NCBI GenBank assembly: GCA_036525535.1 | Contig: DATDAH010000251.1 | Location: 1 to 7,212 of the forward strand | Direction: 5' to 3' | Length of the DNA stretch: 7,212 nucleotides | Source: DATDAH01 sp036525535 | Lineage (GTDB): Bacteria; Actinomycetota; Acidimicrobiia; Acidimicrobiales; DATDAH01 | Shown here: positions 1-5,584 of the stretch, piece after piece | How the letters are laid out: each line of letters begins with the position of its first letter | How positions within the stretch are numbered: the stretch's first letter is position 1 | The notes under the pieces: generated by a model | The model's input: only the letters and a program-made list of their open reading frames with translations | The model's database searches: none | What the model was told of the DNA's origin: nothing | Made by a program: the position numbers and the translations under genes

Positions 1-1
1 A

Positions 2-616
2 ACGACCGACCCGGCCGTCTACGCCTATCCGGGACTGGCGGCCGACCAGCTGGGCCTGGCCGACGCCCTCGGGATCGACCGCTTCGTCGTCGGCGGCATG
101 TCGATGGGTTCGGGGACGGCGCTGCACACCGCAGTCGCGGCCCCGGATCGGGTGCTCGCGCTCGTCCTCGGGATCCCGCCGACGGCCTGGGAGGGGCGCC
201 GTGAGCGGGGGGCGGTCTACGGGGATCGTGGCCGCGTCATCGCCGAGCAGGGGATGGACGCCTTCATCGAGCAGGCCATGGCCGAGCCGCTGGCGGAGAT
301 CTTCGCCCCCTTCGCCGAGCAGGTGACCGCCGGCATCCGCGACCGTTACGAGAGCTACGACCCGGCTGTGCTGGCGCCCCTGCTCACCGGTGTGGGCGGC
401 TCCGACCTACCCGATCCCGACGCCGTGGCCATGCTCCCGATGCCCGTGCTCGTCCTGGCCTGGGACGGGGATCCCGTGCACCCCCGGGCGACCGCGGAGC
501 GCCTCGCCGAGCTCCTGCCACAGGCGGAGGTCGTGATCGCCCCGACGCTGCGCGACGTGTTGGGCTGGTCCGGCCGGGTGCTCGAGTTCCTGGACCGGGT
601 GGTTCAGGCGAAGTAG
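2..616 (+). CDS. Alpha/beta hydrolase, C-terminal part (5' truncated by window edge)
   Basis: The reading frame is open from base 2, so the start lies left of the window; 204 residues are visible. The ATG at 98 cannot be the start, because it sits inside the nucleophile elbow. The fragment reads GLAADQLGLADALGIDRFVV and then GGMSMGSG, a GxSxG elbow whose nucleophile Ser is visible residue 34 (codon 101-103). A cap-like helical segment follows, then strand PMPVLVLAWDGDPVHP, where Asp157 (codon 470-472) sits at the usual acid position. The family hydrolyses esters, lactones or similar bonds; the substrate here is unknown. The expected C-terminal catalytic His is absent: the only His residues in the visible part lie just after the elbow and in DPVHP. 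The final helix (GRVLEFLDRVV) looks complete, so this is substitution and not truncation. Its tail overlaps the convergent thioredoxin-fold gene by 13 bp. The fold is confident; activity is uncertain. Confidence 0.88.
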   Translation, partial: TTDPAVYAYPGLAADQLGLADALGIDRFVVGGMSMGSGTALHTAVAAPDRVLALVLGIPPTAWEGRRERGAVYGDRGRVIAEQGMDAFIEQAMAEPLAEIFAPFAEQVTAGIRDRYESYDPAVLAPLLTGVGGSDLPDPDAVAMLPMPVLVLAWDGDPVHPRATAERLAELLPQAEVVIAPTLRDVLGWSGRVLEFLDRVVQAK

Positions 617-1182
617 TCCGGCTCGTGGCCGACCCGCCATTTGATGTTGCAGCCGACGCTGGGGGCCTGGTCTTCGGACACGTCGTCTCCGTCCAGGAGC
701 GCTTCGACCGCGGCCACCAGGTCGGCACCGGTGGCGGGCAGGCCGTTGCTCGGCCGGGAGTCGTCGAACTGGCCTCGGTAGGCCAGCCGCTGCTCGCCGT
801 CGAACACGAAGAAGTCCGGGGTGCAGGCGGCCTTGAACGCCTTGGCCACCTCCTGGGAGGCGTCGAGCAGGTAGGGGAACCGGAAGCCGTGGGTGATGGC
901 CTGGGCGGCCATGCCTTCGGGGCCGTCCTGGGGGTAGTCCTCGACGGCGTTGCTCTGCACGGCGACCACGGCGGCACCCCGGTTCATGAGGTCGGCGGTG
1001 ACCTCGGCGAAGCGAGCCTCCACGTGCTTGACATACGGGCAGTGCGGGCAGAGGAAGGCCACCACCAGGGCCGGGGCGCCGACGGCGTCCTCGGTCGACC
1101 AGGTGGTGGCATCGGGGCCGGAGAGGGTGAAGGCGGGCAGCGTGGCGCCGAGCGGGAGCATCGTGGACGGGGTGGCGACCAT
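604..1182 (-). CDS. Thioredoxin-fold (AhpC/TSA, PRX-like) family protein
   Basis: A complete 192-residue protein without a signal peptide or membrane segment, so probably cytoplasmic. It has the peroxiredoxin/thioredoxin layout: LPAFTLSGPDATTWS at residues 15-29, strand LVVAFLCPHCPYVKHV with redox motif C45-P-H-C48, and strand AAVVAVQSNAVEDYPQD. The region around CTPDFFVFD carries the likely cis-proline P122. Near the end come YRGQFDDSRPSN and the family-typical SVGCNIKW with C178. This pattern matches the PRX-like 'thioredoxin family / redoxin domain' proteins common in bacteria. Their physiological role is poorly defined; thiol-disulfide exchange or peroxide reduction is the family-level guess. 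ATG 1182 is chosen because GGAGGA lies 4 nt upstream; M8 is an alternative. It converges on the hydrolase and diverges from the methyltransferase operon across 72 bp. Confidence 0.93.
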   Translation of the reverse strand: MVATPSTMLPLGATLPAFTLSGPDATTWSTEDAVGAPALVVAFLCPHCPYVKHVEARFAEVTADLMNRGAAVVAVQSNAVEDYPQDGPEGMAAQAITHGFRFPYLLDASQEVAKAFKAACTPDFFVFDGEQRLAYRGQFDDSRPSNGLPATGADLVAAVEALLDGDDVSEDQAPSVGCNIKWRVGHEPDYFA

Positions 1183-1186
1183 GGGG

Positions 1187-1192
1187 TCCTCC
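1187..1192 (-). promoter_or_regulatory. Ribosome binding site of the thioredoxin-fold gene
   Basis: On the minus strand the sequence reads GGAGGA followed by CCCC and the ATG at 1182. It is a near-perfect anti-16S match with a rather short 4-nt spacer, and it decides the start over the internal Met8. Most other starts in this window lack such a site. Confidence 0.7.
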
Positions 1193-1242
1193 GGGTGGCG
1201 GTGGGTGGACGGAAAGCCGACGGCAGCGGTGGAACGAGCGCC

Positions 1243-1248
1243 TACCGT
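1243..1248 (+). promoter_or_regulatory. Candidate -10 element for leaderless methyltransferase mRNA
   Basis: TACCGT fits the actinobacterial -10 pattern TANNNT and ends 6 nt before the GTG at 1255. This is the spacing expected when transcription begins at the first base of the start codon. No Shine-Dalgarno sequence lies between them. The -35 region is weak; CCGACG at 1217-1222 is only a partial match with a long spacer. The call is inferred from pattern and position. Confidence 0.42.
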
Positions 1249-1254
1249 GCCGCT

Positions 1255-2019
1255 GTGACTCCAGGTCTACCCCCCGAGGCCGAGGCCCACTACCGGAGCT
1301 ACGACGAGGACGCTCGCCTGGAACGCCACTCGCTCGAGCGGGTGCGCACCCAGATGCTGCTGGAGCGGCTGCTGCCCGACCCCCCGGCCGACGTCCTGGA
1401 TGTGGGGGGCGGTACCGGTGTCCACTCGATCTGGCTGGCGGAGCAGGGCCATCGGGTCACCTTGGTCGACGCCATGCCCGAGCACGTCGACCAGGCGTTG
1501 GCCATCGGTACGTTCGCGGCCACAGTCGGCGACGCCCGGGCGCTGGACCGGGCCGACGCCTCCGCTGACGCCGTGCTCCTGCTGGGTCCGCTGTACCACC
1601 TGACCAAGCCCGGGGACCGGGCCCGCGCCCTGGCGGAGGCGCGCCGGGTGCTCCGCCCCGGTGGTGTGTTGGTCGCCGGAGCCGTGAGCTATGCCGCGTC
1701 CCTCCTGGACGGCGTCCGGGAGGGCTGGATGGACGAGCCGGTGTTCGTCGAGATCGTCCGGGCCGACCTCGCGACCGGCTACCACCGCAACCCCGACGCC
1801 GATCCCCGCTGGTTCACCACGACCTTCTTCCACCGGCCCGAGGAGCTGCGGTCCGAGGTCGCCGGCGCCGGCTTCGTGGTCGACGAGATCATCGGGGTCG
1901 AGGGACCGGGCTGGATGGTGGGGGAACCGGAGGGCTCGCTCCTGGCGGCCGAGCTGGCCGACGCCCACCCCGAGCTGGCCCTCCTGAGCGCTCACCTCGT
2001 CGCCGTCGGGCGCCGCTGA
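1255..2019 (+). CDS. Class I SAM-dependent methyltransferase
   Basis: A 254-residue protein read from GTG 1255. The same frame is open much further upstream (from 625), but that part is antisense to the thioredoxin-fold gene. Family similarity begins at PGLPPEAEAHYRSYDEDARL, and a leaderless-type -10 precedes the GTG. Rossmann methyltransferase motifs are clear: motif I VLDVGGGTG at 47-55 for SAM binding, acidic D72 ending strand 2 (VTLVD), VGDARAL at 91-97, LLGPLYHL at 109-116 and VLRPGG at 132-137 before strand 5. The C-terminal half (FFHRPEELRSEVAGAGF) resembles small-molecule methyltransferases of the UbiE/Methyltransf_11 type. The substrate cannot be read from the sequence. It is the first gene of a four-gene operon and overlaps the Rieske gene by one base. 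Confidence 0.9.
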   Translation: MTPGLPPEAEAHYRSYDEDARLERHSLERVRTQMLLERLLPDPPADVLDVGGGTGVHSIWLAEQGHRVTLVDAMPEHVDQALAIGTFAATVGDARALDRADASADAVLLLGPLYHLTKPGDRARALAEARRVLRPGGVLVAGAVSYAASLLDGVREGWMDEPVFVEIVRADLATGYHRNPDADPRWFTTTFFHRPEELRSEVAGAGFVVDEIIGVEGPGWMVGEPEGSLLAAELADAHPELALLSAHLVAVGRR

Positions 2020-2021
2020 TG
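2017..2021 (+). promoter_or_regulatory. TGATG stop-start overlap (translational coupling site)
   Basis: The methyltransferase stop TGA (2017-2019) shares its A with the Rieske ATG (2019-2021). The preceding bases (GGGCGCCGC) give no Shine-Dalgarno sequence, so the Rieske start is probably reached by terminating ribosomes that re-initiate. Confidence 0.7.
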
Positions 2022-2351
2022 GCGGGCTGGGTGGCGGTGGCGACGGCGGTGGCCCCGGGACAGATCGTGGACGCCGCCCACGGCGACTTGGATCTCGTCG
2101 TCTGGCGGACCTTCGAGGGCGAGCCCTGCGTCATGGAAGCCCGGTGCCCCCACGAGTGGTCCCACCTCGCCGCCGAGGGAGTGGTCGATGGCCCCGAGAT
2201 CGTCTGCGCGGCCCACTTCTGGCGGTTCACCACCGACGGCACGGGAAGCAAGGTCGGCATGACCGGTCGGCGGGACCCCAAGGCCGACATCGCCGTGTTC
2301 CCGTGCCGGGAGGTCGACGGTCGAATCGAGGCTCAGCTCCCCAGCGAGTAG
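2019..2351 (+). CDS. Small Rieske [2Fe-2S] domain protein
   Basis: A 110-residue protein that is essentially a single Rieske domain. The cluster ligands are visible as C43-P-H45 and C63-A-A-H66, separated by 17 residues, which fits CxH-(x15-17)-CxxH. The domain begins with WVAVATAVAPGQIVDA and ends with IAVFPCREVDGRIEAQLP, typical strand patterns for Rieske ferredoxins. The loops are unusual: CPHEWSHL stands where CPHRGxxL is common, and CAAHFWRF where CPxHGWxF is common. There is no Tat signal or membrane anchor, so it is likely a cytoplasmic electron carrier or a subunit. No catalytic oxygenase domain or flavin reductase is encoded in the window, so its redox partner is unknown. It sits between the methyltransferase and the two SDRs in one transcription unit. 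Confidence 0.88.
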   Translation: MAGWVAVATAVAPGQIVDAAHGDLDLVVWRTFEGEPCVMEARCPHEWSHLAAEGVVDGPEIVCAAHFWRFTTDGTGSKVGMTGRRDPKADIAVFPCREVDGRIEAQLPSE

Positions 2352-2356
2352 AACGA

Positions 2357-3280
2357 ATGGCGATGACCGAGCTGGACGGTGCCCGCATCCTCATCACCGG
2401 TCCGACGGGTCAGGTCGGGCTCCCCGTGGCCCTCGCCCTGGCCGAGCACAATGACGTCATCGGGGTCGCCCGCTTCGGCGACGCCCGGGCGCGGGAGCGG
2501 CTCGAGGGTGCCGGCGTGACCTGCATCACCGCCGATCTCGTCGGCGGTGACCTCTCTGGGGTGCCCGCCGATGTCGACCACGTCGCCAACTTCGCCGTGG
2601 CCAAGACCGGCGACTTCGAGAAGGACCTGGCCGCGAACGTCGAGTCCCTCGGGATGCTGATGCACCACTGCCGGGAGGCCACCTCCTTCCTCCACTGCTC
2701 GTCCACGGCGGTGTACGAGGCCGCCGGCCACCACGACTTCGCCGAGGGCGACCCACTGGGGGACAACCACCGCCCGTTCGGCTTCCTGCCCACCTACTCG
2801 ATCACCAAGATCGCGGCGGAGGCCATGGCCCGCTATGGCGCCCGGCAGTGGGACCTCCCCACCACCATCGCCCGCCTGTCGGTGCCCTACGGCGACAACG
2901 GCGGCTGGCCCGCCTTCCACTTCGAGATGATGCTCGCCGGCCGGGCGGTCCCCGTCCACGAGGACGCGCCGAGCGAGTTCAACCCGATCCACGAAGACGA
3001 CATCGTGGCCCAGGTCCCCCGCCTGCTGGAGGTGGCCTCGGTCCCGGCCACCGTCGTCAACTGGGCCGGCCCCGACCCGGTCAGCATCGAGGACTGGTGT
3101 CTCTACCTGGGCGAGCTGGTCGGGATCATGCCCACCTTCGCCCCGACCACCGCGACCATCGAGAGCGTGCGGGTGGACACGACCCGCATGCACGAGCTGA
3201 TCGGTCCGGCCGAAGTGCGGTGGAGGGAAGGCCTGCGACGGATGGTCGAGATCCGTCGTCCCGACCTGTTCGTCGATTGA
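2357..3280 (+). CDS. NAD(P)-dependent epimerase/dehydratase-type extended SDR
   Basis: A 307-residue protein. The frame is open from 2144, but that part overlaps the Rieske gene. I chose ATG 2357, 5 nt after the Rieske stop; the in-frame ATG at 2363 is an equally possible start (305 aa). Neither has a strong ribosome binding site. Extended-SDR features in order are: dinucleotide loop TGPTGQVG at 14-21, catalytic Ser region LHCSSTAVYE at 112-121, the pair Y147-S-I-T-K151, IARLSVPYGDNGG at 171-183, and FNPIHEDDIV at 208-217, equivalent to the HVDD segment of sugar epimerases and dehydratases. The active site therefore looks intact. Likely chemistry is NAD(P)H-dependent oxidation/reduction, epimerisation or dehydration of an unidentified substrate. 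Its stop overlaps the next SDR start by one base. Confidence 0.9.
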   Translation: MAMTELDGARILITGPTGQVGLPVALALAEHNDVIGVARFGDARARERLEGAGVTCITADLVGGDLSGVPADVDHVANFAVAKTGDFEKDLAANVESLGMLMHHCREATSFLHCSSTAVYEAAGHHDFAEGDPLGDNHRPFGFLPTYSITKIAAEAMARYGARQWDLPTTIARLSVPYGDNGGWPAFHFEMMLAGRAVPVHEDAPSEFNPIHEDDIVAQVPRLLEVASVPATVVNWAGPDPVSIEDWCLYLGELVGIMPTFAPTTATIESVRVDTTRMHELIGPAEVRWREGLRRMVEIRRPDLFVD

Positions 3281-3282
3281 TG
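3278..3282 (+). promoter_or_regulatory. TGATG stop-start overlap (translational coupling site)
   Basis: The extended SDR stop TGA (3278-3280) shares its A with the next SDR's ATG (3280-3282). Upstream bases (CCTGTTCGTCGAT) hold no Shine-Dalgarno sequence. This is the same arrangement as at 2017-2021 in the same operon, which supports coupled, near-stoichiometric translation. Confidence 0.7.
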
Positions 3283-4188
3283 GACGACCTCCTGCCCAGC
3301 GTGGACCTGGCCGGTCGCATCGCCCTGGTCACCGGATCGTCCCGGGGGCTCGGCGCGGCCACGGCTCAGCGCTTGGCGGCCATGGGCGCGGAGGTCGTCA
3401 TCACCTACCGCCGACAGGCCGAGGCGGCGGCCGAGGTGGCGGCGGCGATCGCCGCGGACGGGGGGCGGGCCCACGTGCAGCCCCTCGACGCCGGCGAGGT
3501 CGGGTCCATCGACGCCCTCTTCGACTGGATCGAGGCCGATGGGCCGGGTGGGCTGGACATTCTCGTGGCCAACGCCGCCGCCACCAGCCTGAAGCCACTG
3601 CTGGAGCAGGCGCCCCACAACGTCGAGCGCACCTTCGCCATCACCGTGACGGGGTTCCTGCACGCCGTCCAGCGATCGGTTCCGCTGATGGAGGCCCGGG
3701 GGGGCGGTCGGATCGTGGCCGTCTCCGGGATCGACACCGTGTCCTGGGCCCCCGCCCACGGTCTCCTGGCCGCGGCCAAGGCGTCGATGGAGATGATGGT
3801 CACCTACCTGACCATCGAGCTCGGAAAGCACAACATCACCGCCGTCGGCGTGAACCCCGACGCCTTCTTCGGCGATTCGCTGAAGCTGATGCTGGGCGAC
3901 CACTACGACGTGATGCTGGGCATCCACGAGCGCAGCCACCCGCTGCGTACGGCGGCCACGCCCGAGGACATCGCCGAGGTGGTCGCTCTCCTCTGCACGG
4001 ACGCCGCCCGCTGGCTCTCCGGGCACACGGTCATGGCCGACGGGGCCGCTTCGTTCGCCGCCCGGGGGAACCTCATCGGGACCACCGCGAAGCTCCCGAT
4101 GGACGAACAGCGCCGCCAAGCCGGCTTGGGCCCGGCCGAGCCGGCGGCCGATCGCCCCGGCACCGCTCCCAGCGTCCCCGACCTCTAA
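3280..4188 (+). CDS. Short-chain dehydrogenase/reductase-fold protein with atypical active site
   Basis: A 302-residue protein; the open frame upstream of 3280 is a shadow of the preceding gene. The Rossmann core is standard: RIALVTGSSRGLG (TGxxxGxG at 18-25), LDILVANAAA at 92-101 in place of NNAG, and GRIVAVSGIDTVS with Ser149. K167 (AAAKASME) aligns with the catalytic lysine. The YxxxK tyrosine, however, is Leu163. Seven residues before the lysine, where FabI/FabL-type enoyl reductases place their Tyr, there is His160. The C-terminal region ends in the usual GHTVMADGAASF, followed by a polar tail rich in Pro, Ala and Gln (about residues 265-302). Family-level activity would be NAD(P)(H)-dependent carbonyl or enoyl redox chemistry; with this active site the enzyme may be inactive, structural, or use other chemistry. 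It is the last gene of the operon, and its stop overlaps the convergent PLP-enzyme stop. Confidence 0.9.
   Translation: MDDLLPSVDLAGRIALVTGSSRGLGAATAQRLAAMGAEVVITYRRQAEAAAEVAAAIAADGGRAHVQPLDAGEVGSIDALFDWIEADGPGGLDILVANAAATSLKPLLEQAPHNVERTFAITVTGFLHAVQRSVPLMEARGGGRIVAVSGIDTVSWAPAHGLLAAAKASMEMMVTYLTIELGKHNITAVGVNPDAFFGDSLKLMLGDHYDVMLGIHERSHPLRTAATPEDIAEVVALLCTDAARWLSGHTVMADGAASFAARGNLIGTTAKLPMDEQRRQAGLGPAEPAADRPGTAPSVPDL
4185..4188. other. Convergent stop-codon overlap (CTAA)
   Basis: The four bases CTAA hold TAA of the plus-strand SDR (4186-4188) and, read on the other strand, TAG of the PLP enzyme (4185-4187). No terminator hairpin with a T-run is seen on either side; the best inverted pair is a 4-bp ACCG/CGGT at 4188-4199. 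Each transcript must therefore run into the other gene or end by Rho. Confidence 0.75.
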
Positions 4189-5558
4189 CCGGCCGCGGTG
4201 AAGCAGGTGAGCATCGCCTCGACGGAGCGGTCGATGTCGGCGTCGGTGGTCGACCAGTTGGACACGGATATGCGCATGGCGGCTCGGCCCTGCCAGACCG
4301 TGCCGCCCACCCAGCAGGTGCCGTCCTCCTGAACGCGGGTGATGACGTCACGGGTGACGTCGTCGTCGTCGCCGAACCGGACCAGGAGCTGGTTCAGGAC
4401 GACATCGTTCAGGACCTCGACCCCGTCGGCGGCGCCCAGCTGATCGGCGGCGCGTCGGGCGAGGGTGCAGAAGCGGACGACCAGGTCCTCGACGCCGTCC
4501 CGTCCGAGGGCGCGCAGGATGGCCCAGGTGGGGACGGCCCGCGCCCGGCGGCTCATCTCCGGGTTCCAGTCGATCGGCTCGCGGTGGCCGCCCAGCGTCA
4601 GATAGGCGGCGGACATGGCCATGGCCGCTCGGTGGGCCTCGGGGTGGGCGGTGAGCGCCACCGCGCAGTCGTAGGGGGCGTTGAGCCACTTGTGCATGTC
4701 GACGGCCCAGCTGTCGGCCGCCTCGTAGCCGGCCAGCAGGTGACGGTGTTGACTGCTGGCCGCGGCCCACAGGCCGAAGGCGCCGTCGACGTGGACCCAG
4801 GCCGCGTGCTCGTGGGCAATGGCGCAGACCTCGGCGATCGGGTCGAAGGCGCCCGTGTTCACGTTGCCCGCCTGGGTGCAGACGATGGCCGGGCCGCCGT
4901 CAGCCTCACCGAGGACCCGGGCCAGATCACTCGGGTCGAGGGCCCCCTGGTCGTCGACGGCCAGAGGGACCACCCCGGCGGTCCCGAACCCGAGGTAGCG
5001 CAAGGCCCGGTCGACGGCGGCATGGCGCTCGCCGCCCACGACGACGGTGACGGGCGGCGCGCCGAACAGGCCGTCGACCTCCACGTCCCAGCCCGCCTGC
5101 TCGAGCACCTGGTGACGGGCGGCCATGAGGCCCGTGACATTGGCCATCTGCGCACCGGTGACGAAGGCCCCGGACCCGTTTTCCGGCAGTCCCAGGAGGT
5201 CCCGCAACCAAGCCAGGACCACGTCCTCGATGACGGCGACCGCCGGTGCGGCCACGTGCATGCCGGCGTTCTGGTCCCACGCCGACGCCAACCACTCAGC
5301 GGCCAGGCCCACCGGGAGCGAGCCCCCGATCACGAACCCGAAGTACCGCGGCCCGGCCGTGGCCACGATGCCGTCCTCGGCCCCGGCGACGAGGGCCTGC
5401 AACGCCGCGTGGTTGCCGTCACCCTCGGCGGTGAGCGGCGCCCCCAGTGCCGTCCGTAGCGCGTCGACGTCGGCGGGGCGCCCGACCGGCCGATCGGGGA
5501 GGGAATCGATGTAGGCGATGGCCGAGCGGACGGCTTCGTCGAGCAGCGGGTGGTCCAT
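4185..5558 (-). CDS. PLP-dependent group II decarboxylase family protein
   Basis: A complete 457-residue fold-type I PLP enzyme of the aromatic-L-amino-acid/glutamate decarboxylase family. Visible landmarks are GAFVTGAQMANVTGLMAAR (130-148), the cofactor phosphate region; H179 in ERHAAVDRA, which should stack on the PLP ring; GNVNTGAFDPI at 231-241; D258 in VHVDGAFG, which binds the pyridine nitrogen; and Lys290 in VDMHKWLNAPYDCA, the Schiff-base lysine (codon 4689-4691). MSRRARAVPTWAILRALGR (335-353) is also typical. The expected reaction is decarboxylation of an L-amino acid or a related acid, but the substrate cannot be assigned. The mobile-loop Tyr that protonates the product in eukaryotic AADC is not obvious here; Pro328 falls at that place by eye. 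ATG 5558 is the plausible start and has no Shine-Dalgarno sequence. The VOC gene starts 26 bp away on the other strand. Confidence 0.92.
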   Translation of the reverse strand: MDHPLLDEAVRSAIAYIDSLPDRPVGRPADVDALRTALGAPLTAEGDGNHAALQALVAGAEDGIVATAGPRYFGFVIGGSLPVGLAAEWLASAWDQNAGMHVAAPAVAVIEDVVLAWLRDLLGLPENGSGAFVTGAQMANVTGLMAARHQVLEQAGWDVEVDGLFGAPPVTVVVGGERHAAVDRALRYLGFGTAGVVPLAVDDQGALDPSDLARVLGEADGGPAIVCTQAGNVNTGAFDPIAEVCAIAHEHAAWVHVDGAFGLWAAASSQHRHLLAGYEAADSWAVDMHKWLNAPYDCAVALTAHPEAHRAAMAMSAAYLTLGGHREPIDWNPEMSRRARAVPTWAILRALGRDGVEDLVVRFCTLARRAADQLGAADGVEVLNDVVLNQLLVRFGDDDDVTRDVITRVQEDGTCWVGGTVWQGRAAMRISVSNWSTTDADIDRSVEAMLTCFTAAG

Positions 5559-5584
5559 GGCGTGGAGTCTGCCAAGCTGGCCCG
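5559..5584. promoter_or_regulatory. 26-bp divergent start region of the PLP enzyme and VOC genes
   Basis: Two divergent ATGs are separated by 26 bp, with no usable Shine-Dalgarno sequence for either; GGAG at 5564-5567 is 17 nt before the VOC start. Reading right, CAAGCT (5573-5578) ends 6 nt before ATG 5585. Reading left, CAGACT (complement of 5566-5571) ends 7 nt before ATG 5558. Both fit a weak xANNNT -10 element of a leaderless promoter. If right, the -35 zones lie inside the opposite gene. Inferred from geometry. Confidence 0.4.

Larger units (their letters stand above)
1183..1254. promoter_or_regulatory. Divergent intergenic region between thioredoxin-fold gene and methyltransferase operon
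   Basis: These 72 bp are the only sizeable non-coding stretch in the window, and they must carry start signals for both directions unless transcripts begin further away. On the plus side a -10-like TACCGT is placed for a leaderless start (listed separately). On the minus side the ribosome binding site is clear, but I could not find a convincing -10/-35 pair. No clear inverted repeat that would suggest a regulator site was seen. Confidence 0.5.

Noticed and set aside
384..977. Long minus-strand open frame overlapping the hydrolase and thioredoxin-fold genes
   Set aside because: Composition is Pro/Arg/Ser/Thr-rich with no motif, typical of a high-GC shadow frame; the real genes here have intact motifs.
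625..1254. Open frame that would extend the methyltransferase N-terminus by 210 residues
   Set aside because: It is antisense to the well-supported thioredoxin-fold gene, has Gly/Val/His-rich low-complexity composition, and family similarity begins only after GTG 1255.
2333..3193. 286-codon minus-strand open frame opposite the extended SDR
   Set aside because: Gly/Val/Asp/His-rich translation without domain signals; the sense gene has a complete SDR motif set.
2848..3279. Upstream extension of the second SDR by 144 residues
   Set aside because: It overlaps the coding region of the extended SDR in another frame and is Pro/Arg-rich; the SDR fold starts right after ATG 3280.
3103..4119. 338-codon minus-strand open frame opposite both SDR genes
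   Set aside because: Antisense shadow with no recognisable motif; it spans the junction of two real genes.
4188..4199. Short inverted pair ACCG/CGGT as a terminator between the SDR and PLP genes
   Set aside because: Only a 4-bp stem with no T-run; common by chance at this GC content.
4584..5459. 291-codon plus-strand open frame opposite the PLP enzyme
   Set aside because: Antisense shadow; the PLP enzyme on the minus strand has its Lys, Asp and His cofactor residues.
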